DNA of 42,777 bases from CAZMFZ01 sp964565665 (lineage in GTDB: Bacteria; Bacteroidota; Bacteroidia; Cytophagales; UBA9547). The translations under genes were made by a program, and so were the position numbers. Of the stretch, positions 32,392-41,949 are shown piece by piece (within the stretch, counting starts at the first letter, position 1; each line of letters starts with the position of its first letter). Location of the stretch: positions 1 to 42,777 of the forward strand of contig CAZMFZ010000013.1 in NCBI GenBank assembly GCA_964565665.1. Reading direction: 5' to 3'. A model generated the notes under the pieces. The model worked only from the letters and a program-made list of their open reading frames with translations, did not search any database and was not told the DNA's origin.

Positions 32392-33543
32392 TTAATTGCA
32401 CGCATAAGCCGCCAATTCACACACCAATAGTTTAATATCAGCATGAGTGTCGAAGCTGTGCAAGCAAATTCGCAATCTTTCCTCTCCGGTTTTTACAGTA
32501 GGCGAAAGAATGGGTTTTACATTCATAGCTTTTTCCTCTAGCTGAGCTGCCAGCTGTTTTACAGCCATATTCCCAGGAAATACCAAGGCCTGAATTGCAC
32601 TTTCAGATTTTACCATCCTATTTTCCAGTCCTTGCCTTTTTATTTCAGCAATGAAAAAATTAATGTTTTTAACCAACTGCCCTTGCAACAAAATATGTGA
32701 ATGCAGATATTCAAATGCCGATTTAATAGTAATTATTTGGTGCAAAGGCATGGCTGTAGTGTAAATAAACGGCCTAGAGAAATTAATTAAAAAATTCTTT
32801 ACCTTATTTTCGGCTACTACACAAGCTCCATGACAACCCATAGCCTTTCCAAAAGTGTGAATCCTGACAAAAACCTCTTTTTCCAGACCTAGTTTGCAAA
32901 CCAATCCGCTACCATTTTCACCCACTATCCCTGTGCTATGTGCCTCATCTACAATTAAATACGCATCAAACTGCTTACAAATTGCTACCAAACCCTCTAG
33001 CGGAGCTTCATCGCCATCCATTGAATATATGCTTTCAACTACAATATATTTATCTCCCTTCGCATGGCTGAGTTTTTTTTCTACATCTTTTAGGTCGTTG
33101 TGTCTAAATGCAAATCGTTCGGCATAACTCAATCTCATGCCATCTTTTATACACGCATGGCTGAGTTCATCATATAATATGGTGTCACTTTTTTGTGGAA
33201 TAGTGCTCAAAACACCCATATTGGCCACATAACCTGAGTTGAATAAAAGAGCAGATTCTGATTTGAAGGTAGAAGCTAAGTAGCTTTCCAATTGCTCTGT
33301 TTGCGGAAAATTTCCAGAAATAAGCCTAGAGCCTGTAGATCCATTTTTATGAATTGCGATGGCATTGGCGTATTCATTTTCAATAATTTTTGCCAATGAT
33401 GCATTTCGTGCCAAGCCCAAATAATCGTTGGAGCAAAAATCAATCAACTGATTTTCATCAGGTAAAACTCTGAAATTGCCTTCGTTTTCGCGTTTTAGAA
33501 GGGCTTTCGATATGAAGTTGGGAAGTAGAGACACCGTATTCAA
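32392..33543 (-). CDS. bioF: 8-amino-7-oxononanoate synthase-like enzyme (alpha-oxoamine synthase)
   Basis: A PLP enzyme of 383 residues with DFCSNDYLGLA, GSTGSRLISGN, DEAHSTGIVGENG and the PLP-lysine region RIHTFGKAMGCHGACV. The family condenses an amino acid with an acyl-CoA: BioF makes the biotin precursor, while Kbl and Spt relatives have other substrates. Length and motif fit BioF best. No other biotin genes are nearby, so the exact substrate is not settled. Confidence 0.78.
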   Translation of the reverse strand: MNTVSLLPNFISKALLKRENEGNFRVLPDENQLIDFCSNDYLGLARNASLAKIIENEYANAIAIHKNGSTGSRLISGNFPQTEQLESYLASTFKSESALLFNSGYVANMGVLSTIPQKSDTILYDELSHACIKDGMRLSYAERFAFRHNDLKDVEKKLSHAKGDKYIVVESIYSMDGDEAPLEGLVAICKQFDAYLIVDEAHSTGIVGENGSGLVCKLGLEKEVFVRIHTFGKAMGCHGACVVAENKVKNFLINFSRPFIYTTAMPLHQIITIKSAFEYLHSHILLQGQLVKNINFFIAEIKRQGLENRMVKSESAIQALVFPGNMAVKQLAAQLEEKAMNVKPILSPTVKTGEERLRICLHSFDTHADIKLLVCELAAYACN

Positions 33544-33561
33544 ATATCAAAAATAGCTATT

Positions 33562-33957
33562 TTAAGCAATTTTATTAACCAAATCTGCATTTAATGGTTT
33601 AAGAAAGTAATCGGCTACCACCTTATACGATTTTGCTTTTTGAATATCTTTCGGATTGTTAGATGACGACAAAATGTACACTTTGGAATTAATGATATTT
33701 GAAGCCACCAATTTTTCTATTTTATCTAAAAATTCAAAACCATTGTACATTGGCATGTTCAAATCAAGCAATATCACTTCAGGAAAATCTTTAGCTTGCA
33801 GTTCATCGATATAATCGAAAGCATCGAGCGATGAATCGATGGTGATGCATTCTTTCGCTATTTTTGCAGCACTAATGTAGCGCTGGCTTATCAGATTATC
33901 CACAGGATTGTCGTCAATAAGCACTATTTTATTGAATTTGTTGGCTGGTGGTATCAT
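33562..33957 (-). CDS. Single-domain response regulator
   Basis: A 131-residue receiver domain without an output domain. It has the acidic pair in KIVLIDDNPVDNL, the phospho-acceptor Asp65 in VILLDLNMPMYNG, SSS in the switch-serine position (VYILSSSNN) and the conserved lysine in DYFLKPLN. Such stand-alone receivers pass phosphate in phosphorelays or act on proteins directly. No kinase is adjacent. It lies 18 bases upstream of the bioF-like gene on the same strand. Confidence 0.9.
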   Translation of the reverse strand: MIPPANKFNKIVLIDDNPVDNLISQRYISAAKIAKECITIDSSLDAFDYIDELQAKDFPEVILLDLNMPMYNGFEFLDKIEKLVASNIINSKVYILSSSNNPKDIQKAKSYKVVADYFLKPLNADLVNKIA

Positions 33958-34059
33958 AGCAAAAAAATTTAGTGAGTAATTGTACTATATTAACTGGTAA
34001 AAGTTAATAATAATATTGGATTAATACTATTATCATGCCAATAAATAAATCTATTCGAA

Positions 34060-35532
34060 TTGAGCATACTTGTGAATAAAACTGAAGTACTAGTAATTGG
34101 CAGTGGAATAGGCTCACTATCAGCTGCTTGCCTTTTGGCTTTGGCTGGCAAGAAAGTAAAAGTAATAGAGCAAAATTATCTGCCTGGAGGCTGCGTAAGT
34201 TCCTATTGGCGAAAGGGATTTGTATTTGAAGCTGGAGCTACTACTTTGGTGGGCTTAGATAAGGGGCAACCGCTACATTATTTGCTCGACACTATTGGCG
34301 TTCATTTGCCCGCTCGAAAGCTTGAACTGCCGATGCAAATAAGGATGAAATCGGGCAGAATCATTAACAGACACCAAAATATTGAGGACTGGATAAATGA
34401 AGCCAAGGCAGAGTTTGGCTATGAAAATCAAGAGCCTTTTTGGAGATTTTGCCTCAAAATCAGCCAATTTGTATGGGATACTTCTCTGAAACAGCGTACT
34501 TTCCCTATCAGCAATTGGAGCGATTTGGCAAATTCGCTAATGAATTCAACTCCATTACAACTCTGGAATGCCCGTTGGTGTTTATTTTCAATTCAAGATT
34601 TGTTAATCAAATATAATTTACACCGAAACGATGATTTTGTAGACTTTGTAAATGCACAATTGATGATAACTGCTCAAAATACAATAGAAAACGTGAATGT
34701 ACTTTTCGGAGCTACAGCACTTTGCTACACCAATTTTGGGAATTATTATCTGGATGGTGGCTTGATAAGCCTTTCAAACGCTTTGATTGACTTCCTAAAA
34801 TTGAAAGGTGGGGAAATTAGTTTCAGGGAAAAAGTAGAGAAAGTAAGTCAAAATTTGAACGGAAACTATCACATCAAAACTTCTAAAAGCGAATTTGAAG
34901 CAGCATTTGTAGTAAGCGGAATTCCCTTAAATAATACGATAGAAATTTTTGATGAATCGGTAAAAAAGCGACTTAAATCAAAGCTTATGACTTCCAAACA
35001 GCTGAATTCCGCCTTTCAGATGGGCATTGGCTTTAAAAAAACAAAGTCTTTTTCTACCATTCATTTTCAAATTCACCTTGAAAATATCTTGCCATATATC
35101 GATGCAAAAACAATTTTTGTGAGTCTGAGCCATCCAGACGATACCACCCGATGCGACAATCCTGATACTATGGTAGCTGCTGTAAGTACCCATTGGCCAA
35201 ATCCTGAAAAAGAATTAAATTTTAAAAAATCAATAGTAGAGGATTTGATAATTGAAGAACTCATAAAACAAGAATTTTTCAAACGGGAAGAGATAGTATA
35301 CTATCATTCATCTACCCCAGAAGCTTGGGAAAAATGGACAAATAGAGCGTACGGATTTGTGGGTGGCTATCCGCAATTTATGAATATCAAACCTTGGCAA
35401 ATGGCTGATGCTAGGTTAGATGGCCACAAAGCGTACATGGTAGGCGATTCTGTTTATCCTGGCCAAGGCATTCCTGGAGTGGCGTTGAGTGGAATTGTTG
35501 CGTTTGAGAAAATAAAAAGGGATTGGTTTTAG
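34060..35532 (+). CDS. FAD-dependent oxidoreductase, CrtI/CrtISO-like
   Basis: A 490-residue flavoprotein of the phytoene desaturase / carotenoid isomerase group. It has the dinucleotide-binding motif VLVIGSGIGSLSAACLLALA, PGGCVSSYWRKGFVFEAGAT, and the C-terminal FAD motif YMVGDSVYPGQGIPGVALSG. The start is TTG at 34060 or GTG at 34072; no in-frame ATG precedes the Rossmann motif. No other carotenoid genes are adjacent. The substrate is probably a polyene lipid, but that is inference. Confidence 0.82.
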   Translation: MSILVNKTEVLVIGSGIGSLSAACLLALAGKKVKVIEQNYLPGGCVSSYWRKGFVFEAGATTLVGLDKGQPLHYLLDTIGVHLPARKLELPMQIRMKSGRIINRHQNIEDWINEAKAEFGYENQEPFWRFCLKISQFVWDTSLKQRTFPISNWSDLANSLMNSTPLQLWNARWCLFSIQDLLIKYNLHRNDDFVDFVNAQLMITAQNTIENVNVLFGATALCYTNFGNYYLDGGLISLSNALIDFLKLKGGEISFREKVEKVSQNLNGNYHIKTSKSEFEAAFVVSGIPLNNTIEIFDESVKKRLKSKLMTSKQLNSAFQMGIGFKKTKSFSTIHFQIHLENILPYIDAKTIFVSLSHPDDTTRCDNPDTMVAAVSTHWPNPEKELNFKKSIVEDLIIEELIKQEFFKREEIVYYHSSTPEAWEKWTNRAYGFVGGYPQFMNIKPWQMADARLDGHKAYMVGDSVYPGQGIPGVALSGIVAFEKIKRDWF

Positions 35533-35554
35533 AGATGTAAACGAATTTATAGCA

Positions 35555-35941
35555 CTAATTCAATCTATAAGGCGGTATTAGCACAAACTCAGGAATGTTT
35601 ACTTTAAATTTTTTGCCATCCATTATTTTCTCCAATAGAAAAGTGCCTTTCATCTTGCCTATAGAGCTTTTAAGGTTGCAGCCAGATACGTATTGATGGA
35701 TTTCTCCTGATTCTAAAATCGGTTGCTGGCCCACGATGCCTTCCCCTTCTACTTCGCGTATACTGCCATCGGAATCATAAATAAACCAATGCCTTCTTAG
35801 TAGTTGGATGGTATTTTCACTATTATTTTCAATGGTAATGCGGTAGGCAAATACATAGTGCATATTCATTGGGCTTGAATACTCTTGTTGATATTCAGTT
35901 TGCACCGTAATTTTTATTCCTTCTGTTATTGCAGCTACCAT
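35555..35941 (-). CDS. apaG: ApaG domain protein
   Basis: A 128-residue protein matching ApaG over its length: VFAYRITIENNSENTIQLLR, RHWFIYDSDGSIREVEGEGI, VGQQPILESGEIHQYVSGCN, MKGTFLLE. It has a fibronectin-like beta fold. ApaG affects Co2+ resistance and Ap4A levels in enterobacteria; the mechanism is unknown. Single gene, convergent with the oxidoreductase. Confidence 0.93.
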   Translation of the reverse strand: MVAAITEGIKITVQTEYQQEYSSPMNMHYVFAYRITIENNSENTIQLLRRHWFIYDSDGSIREVEGEGIVGQQPILESGEIHQYVSGCNLKSSIGKMKGTFLLEKIMDGKKFKVNIPEFVLIPPYRLN

Positions 35942-36088
35942 GGCATTGTGGGTTTGGAATTTAATAACATTGTAAATTAATAAAATAAATTTATTTTTAA
36001 CAAAAAATAAGTGGATTTAGCATTCGGTGTGTATCTCAATACTTTTTAACCTGATTTTCAGCATTTTATTATCTAATCTATCAAATAA

Positions 36089-38145
36089 ATGCAAAATAAA
36101 ACCCATAAAATATACCTGTTGCTTGCAAATCTGCTTTTGATTTGTGGCTTTTTAAACGCCCAATTCGACCCTGCATCGGGCAAACCTATCAATATCTGTT
36201 CGCCCACTTTCGATGAATTTGCCCCATCGCTGAGTGCCGATGGCAAAACATTGATATTTCAATCTAATAAAGATGGCGAATACAAGCTCTACGAATCAAA
36301 TTTGCTGCCTAACGGACTTTGGAGCGAAATGAAACCCATTACAGCCATCAACAATTATGGTAAAAAATACGATTTGGTGGCAGGCGCAAGCATTAGCTAC
36401 GATGGAAATATACTTTACTTTTGTGCCTCATACGCGGGGGGCTGGGGTNNNNNNNNNNGGGGCGATATGGATATTTATTATTCCAAACGTACTGCCGAAG
36501 GCTGGGGCGAACCTACAAATATTGGCAAGCCAATTAACAGCAAAGCATACGAAGGCTTTCCGAGCATTTCATCAGATGGTAACAGGATGTATTTTGTTTC
36601 ATTACCTAAAGAGCAGAATGACGGTACCACATGCTTTAAAATATTGGTATCGGACAAAGACAAAAATGGCAAGTGGAAAGAGCCTTATATTTTACCCCCA
36701 CCTATCAATATAGATTGCGATAAAGCTCCCCGGATAATGCCTGATAATAAAACGATAGTGTTTGCGTCTATTCGCGAAGGTGGAAAAGGGAAATTCGATT
36801 TATATACCTCAAAAGTAAATGAAGCGGGCGAATGGGAAGNNNNNNNNNNCCTAAGCCTATGGAATTTGCAAACACCACTGACAATGAGCAATATGCAACG
36901 GTTCCTGCCTCGGGCGATTATCTATTTTATCATAGCAATAATAATATCATCAAGCTCACAATTCCATTTAAATACAGGCAAAATAAAAATATCACAGTAC
37001 AGGGCTATGTTACAGATTTGGATACTAAGCTTTCTTTGGAAACCTCAGTAACAGTAAAAGATGCCGGAACCACGCAAATACTGAGCCAACAAACCAACAA
37101 TGCTGCTGATGGGCGCTATACAGTGGTACTTACGGCAGGGAAAAAATACGAGATTACATTTGAAAAAGCAGGTTTTTCTACTTATACGCTAGAGTACGAC
37201 CTCACAGATTTGCAGGAATACAAAGCTTACGAGGCCAATGTAGAGTTGTTTTCTAAAATCAATTTTGAACTTTCAATTATTGATCACGAATTGTTTTTTC
37301 CACTCAACGCCCAAGTTTCCATCAAAAATGCAGCAACAAAAGAGGCTGTAAATATTCTTTTTGCAGTGAATGAAAAAGGCAATAAAGTATATCAATTAGT
37401 ATTGGGCAGTAAATATCTATTTGAAGTAAAGTTGAATAAATATGCGACTTACACATTCAATTTCGATTTAACAGAAGAAGTTCGGTTTCGCGATTTGGAT
37501 AAAGAAATAGAAATGAAGCCTAACACTAAAGAGTTTCAATTTTCAATTTCTGACAATTCTAATGGTGAGGGAATTTCTGTAGACGTGTATATCACCGATT
37601 TGGATTTGAATGAACAGGTAGTTGCCCAAGGCTATGTGACCCGTGACGGGAAATTTGCAATCAATTTGCGTGAAGGAGGCCGCTACAATGTAGAGGTAAA
37701 AAATCCGAAAGGTTATGCTTTTTATTCTACAATTATAGAAGTTGGAGAAAATGCCAATACACTAGTAAATATTGGCTTAACGGCTTTGAAACCGAATGCC
37801 AAGTTGCTTTTGAAAGATATAGTGTTTGAGTACAACTCGTTTGAATTGCGAGAAGATTCCTACGGGGAATTGGTACGTGTAATCAAATTGATGAAAGACA
37901 ATCCTTCCATGACCATTGAAGTAGCAGGCCATACTGATAATGTGGGAAGTGCGGCTTTCAATAAGCGACTTTCTGAGCGTAGGGCTAGGTATGTGGTTGA
38001 TTTTATGAGTATCAGAGATGTGTCTGATGCCCGACTTAAAGCGATGGGCTACGGGAAAGATTTGCCCATGGTACCAAACGATACTGATTTGAACAAAGCA
38101 AAAAATAGAAGACTGGAGCTTAAAGTATTGACAATCAACAACTAA
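36089..38145 (+). CDS. PD40-repeat OmpA-family envelope protein, two assembly gaps inside
   Basis: One gene of about 685 residues broken by two runs of ten N (36449-36458 and 36840-36849). The second shifts the frame, so the 5' and 3' parts appear as two overlapping frames. In order: signal peptide (ending GFLNAQ), PD40 beta-propeller repeats (FAPSLSADGKTLIFQSNKDG, GDMDIYYSKR), carboxypeptidase-regulatory-like beta domains, and a C-terminal OmpA peptidoglycan-binding domain (VAGHTDNVGSAAFNKRLSER). This is the PorE-like layout that links outer-membrane complexes, including type IX secretion components, to peptidoglycan. It heads an operon with two following genes. Confidence 0.88.
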
Positions 38146-38149
38146 ATAT

Positions 38150-40381
38150 ATGAAGCAGAAAATAGCATTTGGCATCATTTATCTTATTATATCCATAACT
38201 GCAGTTGCCCAAAGGGTAAAATACAAAGATGCGTATGAGAAAATAAAGGCAAAAGACTATGCAGCTGCATATCCGCTTTTGAAAATTGTGTTGAAAAATG
38301 ACACCTCAATTGCCAGTGCAAATCTGCATATTGGTACTTTTCTATACAACCGAGCCAAAAGTTACGATGTGCTAAAGCAAAACGATGCCGCCAAGATAGA
38401 TTGCGATTCTGCTCTTTTTTTTCTGACACGATCCAAAAGGCAAATTAATGAAAAAGAAACTAAGCGTAATGGCGAATACTACAGCATGTTCACTCGCAAT
38501 GCGAAAGACACCCTAAAGCCAATCACCAATCGAGACACAATTTTCAAGCGAGTAAGCCGAGATTTGGATGCAAAACTGAAAGAAATTCCTATACACAAAT
38601 CAAACATTGATCTCATATTCTACACCTTTAATAAAAGCGTTGATTACTATGCCCAAGCGGCCAAAATTTATAAAAACCTCAATAATAGATATTCAAATAT
38701 CAAAGAGCTTAGCCTAATGTCAGATTTAGCATTGGCAGCCGATTTAGATAAAATGCACATCAATTACGATTCTTCTATTCATTACCTCGAAACCTATAAA
38801 AAAGCCATAAAAGCCTATCCGATAAAGGGTTACAATCAGCAATATGAAGTAGAATCGATAGAAACTTATAGGCTTGACGGACTTTCTAAAACAGACTTTT
38901 TGGCTTCAAAACTCAAACTTTGGAACTATGCCAAATGGGCAAAAGAAACCAAAACTGTGCTAGACAAAGAAATAAAAAAGTTAAAAGACGGAATAATAAA
39001 ATACGATGAACTCTATGCCACCACGTTTGAAGAGATAAACACGAAATTCATAGGCTACGATTCGGCAATGGCCATTAAAGCAGATAAAAAATTGTATTCA
39101 TTGATTAATAAATACGATTACAATTCACTGGCCCTACGATTGCTTGATTACAAACAAAAAAGGCTGGAATTTTTAGGAAGTTTGCTCAGCAAATACAATG
39201 ACATTGAAAATAATACTGGGGCAAATTTCGAACCTAAAGCCTATTTTTTCTATGATTTGAGCAAGCGAATAAGTGCGTGCGATAGCAGTTTGGTAAAATT
39301 TGAAAAAATAAATTTTGCCAATGAAGCTCCCAAATACAGTTTTTTTATCAACAAGCGTTTCGCTGATGTGGCAGGAATAAATGCTTTTGTAAACAAAGAA
39401 AAAAATATGCTTAAAGAAAGCACGGTGCTTTATAAAGAAAAATATGCGGATGTGATGTATAATTATCATACAAAATATTCTGACACCACATTGTACGTGC
39501 CTTACGCCAATTTTCAGATTCCAATGTTTCCAGGATATGAATATTGCAAATCGACCATGAAAACTACTGTGCTAAAGGAAGACATCAAAGGCAATATTTT
39601 TGTAGCTGGCTATATTTACCAAACCAATGGCATTTCCAATGCTTTTGTATGTAAAATAAGTGATAGCCGCCAGGTATTGTGGTTTAAAAACATTGCCATA
39701 AAACCTGAAAATAAAGCTACCAATGGGGAATTTATCACTGCCATTGAGCCAAGTAATGAAGGATGTATAGTAGCTGTAAATTCAAGACTTCCAGGTGGAA
39801 TTAAAAATTTCCTTATTAGATTCGATAAAAACGGATTAGAATTGTTCAATAGAAAAGTAGAATCAAATGCGGTGGCAAGACAAATGATTTTTGATGAAAT
39901 AAATGATAATTTTATATTGGTAACCAAAGGCGAATTGGCTTTTGATTTTACTGAAAAAGAAGAACCACTAAACATTGTTTGTTTCGACAATACAGGACTT
40001 TCAAAATGGAATCACAAGTTTAATTTGCAAGGTACAGTAGCCGAATATAGCAAAGTATTTGAAGGCTATTTATTGATATGCAATTTTGCCAGCATAAGCA
40101 CAGGCAGCAATATTATTCAAACCAAAGCAGGAGCAGGTGTAAAAAACACCAATGTCTTTTTGCTAAAAATAACCACGGCTGGGCAAATTTCTAAATTTGA
40201 AACCATCTCTTCGGGTTCAAATCCGCTTTATGCTTTGGGAAGCGTGAAAATTAACAACAGCAACATTAATATATTGGGTGTAAACAGCGAATTTAGCAAC
40301 CAATGGCACTTTTTGAAACCCATGCGAGAACAAGATAAAATACTCACTGTTATAAATTCTAATGTGGAAATTCAAAAATAG
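38150..40381 (+). CDS. Secreted TPR-like protein of unknown function
   Basis: A 743-residue exported protein with a signal peptide (IIYLIISITAVAQ). Residues 22-470 are helical, beginning with TPR-like repeats (YKDAYEKIKAKDYAAAYPLL). Residues 470-743 are beta-rich with repeated phrases of the type NIFVAGYIYQTNG and LIRFDKNGLELFNRK, suggesting a propeller. It starts 4 bases after the PD40-OmpA gene and overlaps the YidD-like gene by 20 bases, so the three are cotranscribed and probably act in the same envelope structure. No known family recognised. Confidence 0.75.
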   Translation: MKQKIAFGIIYLIISITAVAQRVKYKDAYEKIKAKDYAAAYPLLKIVLKNDTSIASANLHIGTFLYNRAKSYDVLKQNDAAKIDCDSALFFLTRSKRQINEKETKRNGEYYSMFTRNAKDTLKPITNRDTIFKRVSRDLDAKLKEIPIHKSNIDLIFYTFNKSVDYYAQAAKIYKNLNNRYSNIKELSLMSDLALAADLDKMHINYDSSIHYLETYKKAIKAYPIKGYNQQYEVESIETYRLDGLSKTDFLASKLKLWNYAKWAKETKTVLDKEIKKLKDGIIKYDELYATTFEEINTKFIGYDSAMAIKADKKLYSLINKYDYNSLALRLLDYKQKRLEFLGSLLSKYNDIENNTGANFEPKAYFFYDLSKRISACDSSLVKFEKINFANEAPKYSFFINKRFADVAGINAFVNKEKNMLKESTVLYKEKYADVMYNYHTKYSDTTLYVPYANFQIPMFPGYEYCKSTMKTTVLKEDIKGNIFVAGYIYQTNGISNAFVCKISDSRQVLWFKNIAIKPENKATNGEFITAIEPSNEGCIVAVNSRLPGGIKNFLIRFDKNGLELFNRKVESNAVARQMIFDEINDNFILVTKGELAFDFTEKEEPLNIVCFDNTGLSKWNHKFNLQGTVAEYSKVFEGYLLICNFASISTGSNIIQTKAGAGVKNTNVFLLKITTAGQISKFETISSGSNPLYALGSVKINNSNINILGVNSEFSNQWHFLKPMREQDKILTVINSNVEIQK

Positions 40382-40745
40382 TGCTTTAGTGCTTTTGATT
40401 TTAGCAATAGCATTGGCGAAATCGCAAGCCCAGATTTCTACGCAAGATTTGGCAATAGCAAAATCAACTATTTCACCTAATGCAGAACATTACAGTTCAA
40501 ACAAAAAGAAAAAAGGCTTTTTCCTTTTTTGGATGTACAAGCAATTCATTTCAAGTCAAGATATTCCAAATGTATGCCGTTTTCACCCGTCTTGCTCGGA
40601 ATATGGCTTGCTTCAAATAGATAAAAATGGTTTGATAATTGGCAGCTTGGCTACATTCGACCGCTTAACTCGCTGCAATGGCAGGCAAAATGAAGATGTT
40701 TATTATTATAATGTAGATAAAAAAAGGTTTGTAGATTGGCCTTAG
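40362..40745 (+). CDS. YidD-like protein with signal peptide
   Basis: A 127-residue protein. Residues 1-25 look like a signal peptide or membrane anchor (SALVLLILAIALAKSQAQ). Residues about 55-105 match YidD: FLFWMYKQFISSQDIPNVCR, FHPSCSEYGLLQIDKNGLI, DRLTRCNG, with its conserved cysteines. YidD normally assists membrane-protein insertion next to yidC and rnpA. Here it has an export signal and is the last gene of an envelope operon, so its job may differ. Common in Bacteroidota to my recollection. Confidence 0.8.
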   Translation: MWKFKNSALVLLILAIALAKSQAQISTQDLAIAKSTISPNAEHYSSNKKKKGFFLFWMYKQFISSQDIPNVCRFHPSCSEYGLLQIDKNGLIIGSLATFDRLTRCNGRQNEDVYYYNVDKKRFVDWP

Positions 40746-40770
40746 CATATTGAATAGCAATAAATTTTCC

Positions 40771-41448
40771 TCAAAATGTGGTTTCAAAAATACTTTCTAC
40801 CGAGTTGTTTCGCTCTACAGTTTCCATAAATATATCTCTGCTTATCATTTCAGCTCCTAGGCTTTCTAGATGAGGTGTATGCAACTGACAATCAACCAGT
40901 TCTAAGCCCAAACTAGAAAAATGCTTTACAAAAGTGATAAAGCCTGCTTTAGAGGCATTGCTTTCGTGTGAAAACATTGATTCCCCAAAAAAACATTTCC
41001 CCATGGCAATGCCATACAATCCGCCTACCAGCACTCCTTCTTTCCATACCTCTACCGATTTGGCAGTACCCATTTTGTGAAGCTCACAATAGGCATCAAT
41101 TACATCGTGATTAATCCAAGTGCCGTCTTGATTTTTGCGTTTCTTTTGGCTGCAATTTTCAATTACTTGTTTGAAATTGTGATTGAAAGTGATGGTGAAT
41201 ACTTGCTTTTTGAGCAATTGCCGCATGGTATCTGATACATTCAATTTTTTAGGATACAATACAAATCTTGGATTGGGACTCCACCAAAGTATAGGCTCGT
41301 GCTCGCTATACCAAGGGAAAATACCAGATTTGTATGCTAAAATTAGTCTTTCGGGCAATAAATCGCTTCCAAAAGCGAGTAGGCCATCTGATTCGGCTTC
41401 GGTAATGGGCGGAAACCAAAGTCTTTCATCTAAAGCATAAATGCTCAT
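40771..41448 (-). CDS. aat: Leucyl/phenylalanyl-tRNA--protein transferase
   Basis: Aat adds Leu or Phe from tRNA to proteins with N-terminal Lys or Arg, marking them for ClpAP. The 225-residue product shows the family sequence: YALDERLWFPP, SDGLLAFGSDLLPERLILAY, GIFPWYSEHEPILWWSPNPR, GGLYGIAMGKCFFGESMFSH. Single gene converging with the envelope operon. Confidence 0.96.
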   Translation of the reverse strand: MSIYALDERLWFPPITEAESDGLLAFGSDLLPERLILAYKSGIFPWYSEHEPILWWSPNPRFVLYPKKLNVSDTMRQLLKKQVFTITFNHNFKQVIENCSQKKRKNQDGTWINHDVIDAYCELHKMGTAKSVEVWKEGVLVGGLYGIAMGKCFFGESMFSHESNASKAGFITFVKHFSSLGLELVDCQLHTPHLESLGAEMISRDIFMETVERNNSVESIFETTF

Positions 41449-41504
41449 GCTTTTTCGGAATCAAAAGTAAGGGATTATTTTGTAAATATTTCATTGGTAA
41501 TAAT

Positions 41505-41936
41505 TTAAAAATCGACTGTAGGCATGGCGGTACAAATTTGATTTTCAGCATATATCACTACTTCTCTTGGTGATGAATAAACATACACTAATTCAATATC
41601 AGGAACGATTGCCCAAACACCTTTTTCCCGCATTAAAATATTCTATTAGCCTGTATTCAAAATTCATAAAAGAGTCATTTTCGGAGATTACTTTTATCAA
41701 GAGTTTAGGAACTACATTCAAACCTTTAATGGTATCCTTTACATTTTTTCATCCAGTAAAACCATAGCAAGAATTCTAACTTTATTAGCATCAGTTCTAA
41801 ACTCCTTTTCTGCATATATTCTACATCCCTTTTCAAAATATTTATCATTTACCAAATAATCAGCAAGGTTATGATATATAAGTTTGTTTGATAGTCATGG
41901 GTGCTAATGCTTCCATTTGGTATTTTTATTTATTCT
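41505..41936 (-). pseudogene. Uma2-family (DUF820) endonuclease relic
   Basis: Three reading frames in succession give an Uma2 protein: SNKLIYHNLADYLVNDKYFE, KGCRIYAEKEFRTDANKVRI up to a stop; then KGLNVVPKLLIKVISENDSF, NFEYRLIEYFNAG; then KGVWAIVPDIELVYVYSSPR, EVVIYAENQICTAMPTVDF. At least two frameshifts (one in a run of A) and a missing N-terminus inactivate it. It lies between aat and the aldo/keto reductase. It is related in family to the intact gene at 18179-18772, but by eye not a close copy. Confidence 0.8.
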
Positions 41937-41949
41937 CTAATATAGAAAA

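Noticed and set aside
12000..33957. Pairing the CHASE3 kinase with the single-domain receiver at 33562-33957
   Set aside because: They are 20 kb apart in separate units, and no sequence feature links them.
36089..37051. Separate short PD40 protein and a separate OmpA gene starting at 36832
   Set aside because: The N run at 36840-36849 shifts the frame. Propeller and OmpA parts join as one gene of the usual PorE-like layout.
41567..41767. Plus-strand open frame of 66 codons
   Set aside because: It is the antisense of the Uma2 relic, whose three minus-strand frames show clear family sequence.
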